DNA from: a virus | DNA length: 22,710 bases | Virus record (IMG/VR): IMGVR_UViG_3300017710_000063 | Coordinates: 1-22,710 of that record | Direction: 5' to 3' (one strand) | Part shown: piece after piece, positions 19,980 to 22,710 of the stretch | Layout of the letters: the number at the start of each line of letters is the position of its first letter | Numbering within the stretch: the stretch's first letter is position 1 | The notes under the pieces: model-generated | The model's input: the letters and a program-made list of their open reading frames with translations, nothing else | What the model was told of the DNA's origin: nothing | The model's database searches: none | Position numbers and translations under genes: made by a program

Positions 19980-20801
19980 ATGGCAGACCTGAGAGACATC
20001 GAAAGAGTTCGATGGAGAGGTACTTGGGGTGTAGGTGACTTTATGTTGGCATTGAATGTCTGCCACAACTATGCCTACCGCACCAAGAAACAAATCCATT
20101 TGGAGATGCACTGGGAGACTGATGAAGGTCACCTAGAGACTCCTGACGACCCCGAAACTATTGTTGAACGAATGACTTGGATTCATACCAAGTTCCATCG
20201 TCAAGAAGATGTGACAGTTACCCATGTCTATAATTCTGATCTATTTGACTCTGGTAACACTAACGGTATAAAAGAAAAGATACGATTTCATTTTGGTTCT
20301 GGTGCATATAGGAACAAACAATGTCCCCAAGAAATGGACTGGGTATTCAAGAAGGAAGAATATCGAAATCATATCAAGACAAAAAAGATTGCTATATGGA
20401 CACCCACATATAATAGTGAACCACCAAGAAAATGGAAAAGGTTCTTGACAAAAGATGATTGGGGTGATATAATAAGCTCACTGTCTGCGGAGGGTTGGAT
20501 ACCAGTAGAGTTGACCTACAGGACTCCAATCAGAGATGTATACAAACAGATACAAGATGCTGATTATGTTTTTTGTTACGATGGTATGTGGCATTATATT
20601 GCTAAAATGTTTGCTACACCTATATTCATTCCTTCATGGGAAGGTATCACTGGTTACCATTGTCCACAGGTAGTATGTAGACCTAATAAAGAACATACAA
20701 TGAAGTTTGTAGAAAGTTTCACAGAGCAAGGTCACAAACATATGCAATCTAAAGCAGATAGATACTTGAAGAAACTTGGAAAGTTATTTGATGAAAATTG
20801 A
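19980..20801 (+). CDS. GT9-like (heptosyltransferase-type, GT-B) glycosyltransferase
   Basis: The protein has 273 residues. The N-terminus RWRGTWGVGDFMLALNVCHN has the GxGD strand-loop-helix start of heptosyltransferase-type GT-B enzymes. The C-terminal half has KIAIWTPTYNSEPPRKWKRF, then DADYVFCYDGMWHYIAKMF, then ATPIFIPSWEG, which corresponds to the family's donor-binding segment (D-x-G/H followed by A-x-x-x-x-P). GT9 enzymes add heptose or related sugars to LPS core. Here the acceptor could be phage or host surface glycan. The family assignment is moderate because the protein is short and the N-terminal domain is reduced. The gene starts right after the previous stop and overlaps the radical SAM gene by 11 bases. 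Confidence 0.6.
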   Translation: MADLRDIERVRWRGTWGVGDFMLALNVCHNYAYRTKKQIHLEMHWETDEGHLETPDDPETIVERMTWIHTKFHRQEDVTVTHVYNSDLFDSGNTNGIKEKIRFHFGSGAYRNKQCPQEMDWVFKKEEYRNHIKTKKIAIWTPTYNSEPPRKWKRFLTKDDWGDIISSLSAEGWIPVELTYRTPIRDVYKQIQDADYVFCYDGMWHYIAKMFATPIFIPSWEGITGYHCPQVVCRPNKEHTMKFVESFTEQGHKHMQSKADRYLKKLGKLFDEN

Positions 20802-21753
20802 TAGAGCAGTAATAGAGATTAACGGTGGTTGTAACTACTCGTGTACCATGTGTCCCCAAGACATGAGGACAGGTGGTCGTGACAAGAAGTTTCTCAAAAA
20901 GATGAAACTCGAAGAGTTCGAGAAGAATGTGGCAGACTGTGCCAAGCATGGGTTACGAGTTGTCAACCTAGAGGGTAGTGGTGAACCTACTCTCAATAGA
21001 AACCTACCAGAGTATATCAAGATAGTAAAGAAGTATGGGGCAAAGTGCTTCATGTTCTCTAATGGGTATCGTATGCAGGGACAGTTTATGAAAGACTGTG
21101 TTGATGCAGGATTAGACTTCTATCGATTCTCTTTCATCGGATACAGTGCAGAGAAGTATGGTGAGTGGATGCACAACATTGTTGGAGGAAACTTTACTAC
21201 TGTTGTGAATAACATTCGTGAGATGAAGAAGTATGTAGACGAGACAAATGCTGACTGTGTGGTCGCAACCTACCACTTGATTACTGACAACGATAACCTA
21301 AATAGTGAACTCCAACAGTATAAAAAGTTGGTCAACGACCTTGGGGTCAAAACAGAAATTTGGAAGATGCATAACTGGTCTGGTGTATATGAGATCGGTG
21401 CTAACGAAAGAAAAGGAGAAGTCAAAACTTGTGGTAGACCTTTTAGTCCTGATGTCGTTATTCGTGCTGGCGGTCTTGACGGTAATACTGGTGCTGTTGC
21501 GCCGTGTTGCCAAGTCCTCGGAAGAGATGAAGAAGCAGTTCTTGGACATACTAGCAAAAACACCATTGAAGAAATCTGGGAAGGAGAAGAGTACACCAAA
21601 CTCCGTGAGGATCATACCACTGGTAACTACCCTGATTATTGTCGTAGTTGCGACTTCCTTCTTGATGACCCCGAAGTCCTAGTCTACACAAACCACGAAA
21701 GAGATTTAATGAAAATGCATGGAACGGAGTTTGACCTAAACGACTATCGATAA
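20791..21753 (+). CDS. Radical SAM protein with SPASM-type C-terminal domain
   Basis: The 320-residue protein starts at ATG 20791, inside the end of the previous gene. The [4Fe-4S]-binding CxxxCxxC is C14, C18 and C21 (GGCNYSCTMCPQ). NLEGSGEPTLN (59-69) is the SAM-binding GGEP-like motif, and FMFSNGYRM follows as expected. After the barrel, C214 (VKTCGRPF), C239 and C240 (APCCQVLG), then C284 and C287 (YCRSCDFL), together with VLGHTSKNTIEEIWE, form a SPASM/twitch domain that holds auxiliary Fe-S clusters. SPASM enzymes usually modify peptides, while some relatives act on sugars. No short precursor-peptide gene with an obvious leader is seen beside it, but two small genes follow (21772, 21996). 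It sits among glycosyltransferases. The phage IscU could supply clusters; that link is inference. Confidence 0.88.
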   Translation: MKIDRAVIEINGGCNYSCTMCPQDMRTGGRDKKFLKKMKLEEFEKNVADCAKHGLRVVNLEGSGEPTLNRNLPEYIKIVKKYGAKCFMFSNGYRMQGQFMKDCVDAGLDFYRFSFIGYSAEKYGEWMHNIVGGNFTTVVNNIREMKKYVDETNADCVVATYHLITDNDNLNSELQQYKKLVNDLGVKTEIWKMHNWSGVYEIGANERKGEVKTCGRPFSPDVVIRAGGLDGNTGAVAPCCQVLGRDEEAVLGHTSKNTIEEIWEGEEYTKLREDHTTGNYPDYCRSCDFLLDDPEVLVYTNHERDLMKMHGTEFDLNDYR

Positions 21754-21771
21754 CTGAGGCATATATACATC

Positions 21772-21999
21772 ATGGCAAAAAAATATATTCATGTGAATCA
21801 ACATAAAATTCGTGCCAATCTAAAACACGGCACCAACGAACCTGTTATTACAGTCAAGGAAGGCAAGAAGAATACCTACGGACACAAGGTCACCATTCAT
21901 GGAGACTCTGTTGTGCGTTATGGAGAAGAGGGCAAACCTATTCTTTCATGTGGTGCAAGGGTAGTAATTGAAACGGAAGCAGAGGTAGATATAGAATGA
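21772..21999 (+). CDS. Conserved 75-residue phage protein of unknown function
   Basis: The sequence MAKKYIHVNQHKIRANLKHG, then NEPVITVKEGKKNTYGHKV, and the end LSCGARVVIETEAEVDIE is one I recognise from very many phages, including cyanophages and enteric phages, always as a hypothetical protein. It is basic at the N-terminus and strand-rich, with a single Cys. The ATG at 21772 follows a CATATATACAT element. It overlaps the next gene by ATGA. The conservation across phages argues against it being a cassette-specific substrate of the radical SAM enzyme. Confidence 0.75.
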   Translation: MAKKYIHVNQHKIRANLKHGTNEPVITVKEGKKNTYGHKVTIHGDSVVRYGEEGKPILSCGARVVIETEAEVDIE

Positions 22000-22181
22000 G
22001 AAAGGCAGTATTTGAAGAACTCGGTATGACATTTATCGACTATAAAATATTTCGTAACAGTGAGGGTCAAATCCAGTTTGACAAAGAACTGTTATTACAG
22101 AATCTAAATGCTGATTGGAAAGAGGGAGATAATCTAGTATTGTCCGTGGTGGATAATATGATTACTTTGACAAAACAATGA
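21996..22181 (+). CDS. Unrecognised 61-residue protein
   Basis: The ATG overlaps the previous TGA (ATGA) and its own stop overlaps the next ATG, so it is translated in series with its neighbours. The product (MRKAVFEELGMTFIDYKIFR, later DNLVLSVVDNMITLTKQ) is small and mixed helix-strand, without Cys or a membrane segment. The C-terminal part resembles a small swapped-hairpin type (AbrB/MazE-like) end, but this is too weak to call. It is unlikely to be a radical SAM substrate because it has no core rich in Cys, Gly or aromatic residues. Confidence 0.55.
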   Translation: MRKAVFEELGMTFIDYKIFRNSEGQIQFDKELLLQNLNADWKEGDNLVLSVVDNMITLTKQ

Positions 22182-22710
22182 AAAGAGCAATATTCCAAGT
22201 TGCAGTCGGGGATCAGTCTAAACTGTATAGACATTGTATAGACAGTGTAGATAAGTATGGTCATAAGTATGGTATTGATCATCTTGTTTTAAAAACACCA
22301 AAACTGATGATAAGACCTGATCCATTCACTGGGCAACGCAGTACCGATAGTTTTATGAAGTATGGTGGATACCTTCCTATCTTTGAGAAAGAGAATGTGT
22401 TCGATCACTTTGAGGATTATGATCAGATTGCCGTGATTGATGCGGATATATTCATCAAGGATACTGCCCCAAATGTATTTGATGAGGTGGATACTGACTG
22501 TCATTTCGGAGCACAGTTCGAGAGAGAACTGCCTTGCAATCCTCGGTACTCACGACAGATACAAAACTATTCCAGAGAACAATTGAACAACAGTGTATGC
22601 CGAAACTATGACTGGGACTTTGGTCATCGAAACGGTGGTGAGTTCTTCAACTCTGGCATGATCGTTTACAATTGCAAAAAGATGTTAGAGGTGTTGGGTG
22701 ATACGACACC
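22178..22710 (+). CDS. GT8-like glycosyltransferase, N-terminal part (3' truncated)
   Basis: The frame is open from ATG 22178, which overlaps the previous TGA, to the window edge: 177 complete codons. D88-A-D90 in IAVIDADIFIKD is the DXD metal/nucleotide-sugar motif, and FFNSGMIVYN at 157-166 matches the N-x-G-x-x landmark of GT8 enzymes, in the same order as in the gene at 18128. The start MKRAIFQVAVGDQSKLYRHC resembles phage GT8-like proteins that begin with a short strand followed by a Ser-Lys-Tyr helix. The C-terminal end is missing, so completeness cannot be judged. The acceptor is unknown. It continues the glycosyltransferase and radical SAM cluster. Confidence 0.72.
   Translation, partial: MKRAIFQVAVGDQSKLYRHCIDSVDKYGHKYGIDHLVLKTPKLMIRPDPFTGQRSTDSFMKYGGYLPIFEKENVFDHFEDYDQIAVIDADIFIKDTAPNVFDEVDTDCHFGAQFERELPCNPRYSRQIQNYSREQLNNSVCRNYDWDFGHRNGGEFFNSGMIVYNCKKMLEVLGDTT

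Noticed and set aside
21996-22181. Precursor peptide for the radical SAM enzyme
   Set aside because: The protein has no leader/core organisation, no Cys, and no core rich in Gly, Ser or aromatic residues.
1-22710. CRISPR array, insertion sequence, integrase or attachment site
   Set aside because: No regularly spaced repeats, transposase or recombinase motifs, or terminal repeats were seen on either strand.

Overview
The window reads as a stretch of a T4-like marine myovirus genome, about 42% GC by eye. All 37 genes I can support lie on the plus strand. They are packed end to end, and many stop and start codons overlap (ATGA, TAATG, TAGTG). The T4-like placement rests on four things: prohead-protease-type cleavage motifs (I/L-x-E then a small residue) in the head-type proteins, two exact TATAAATA late-promoter boxes, a class Ia ribonucleotide reductase, and a PhoH gene. 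The host cannot be named from this sequence. Four promoters with perfect TTGACA/TATAAT hexamers show that host sigma-70-type RNA polymerase is expected to read part of the genome, and the class I reductase and 3TM holin fit an aerobic Gram-negative marine bacterium.

Region 1 (1-5191) holds virion or internal-head-type genes. A 587-residue modular protein and a 394-residue acidic protein both carry serial prohead-protease-type sites. With them are small conserved marine-phage proteins: a basic C-terminal fragment, a DUF5824-like protein, a cupin-like protein, a coiled coil with a membrane anchor, an Ala/Gly/Thr-rich protein, and a protein with a HeH/LEM-like C-terminus. Region 2 (5204-8898) opens with a 13-bp hairpin enclosing a late-promoter-like box. 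It then runs as one tightly coupled cassette: a GT-A glycosyltransferase, an unknown protein, two tandem-duplicated CxxCxxCC (YkgJ-like) proteins, and an asparagine-synthetase-like protein with altered motifs. This is the best candidate here for an undescribed system. Region 3 (8916-10129) has a conserved phage protein with a late box at its start codon, a 48-residue protein and a 3TM holin.

Region 4 (10143-14575) is a nucleotide and iron cassette. A consensus promoter with a palindrome between its -35 and -10 boxes drives nrdA (with a fused glutaredoxin), iscU, nrdB, a 41-residue zinc ribbon, a 2OG-Fe(II) oxygenase and a GIY-YIG-like nuclease. Region 5 (14586-16987) is a run of small early-type genes of mostly unknown function behind two consensus promoters. 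Region 6 (16984-18958) has phoH, an M15 peptidase (likely endolysin) and a GT8-like glycosyltransferase. Region 7 (18955-22710) starts with a near copy of the promoter at 15004. It carries a HAD phosphatase, an EF-hand membrane protein, a GT9-like glycosyltransferase, a radical SAM/SPASM protein, two small proteins and a second GT8-like glycosyltransferase cut by the window edge.

Taken together, the phage encodes at least four glycosyltransferases beside enzymes suited to peptide or sugar modification (asparagine-synthetase-like, radical SAM, 2OG oxygenase). It also encodes several iron-linked proteins (IscU, NrdB, the CxxCxxCC pair, radical SAM). Whether these act on virion proteins, the host surface or host metabolism is inference.
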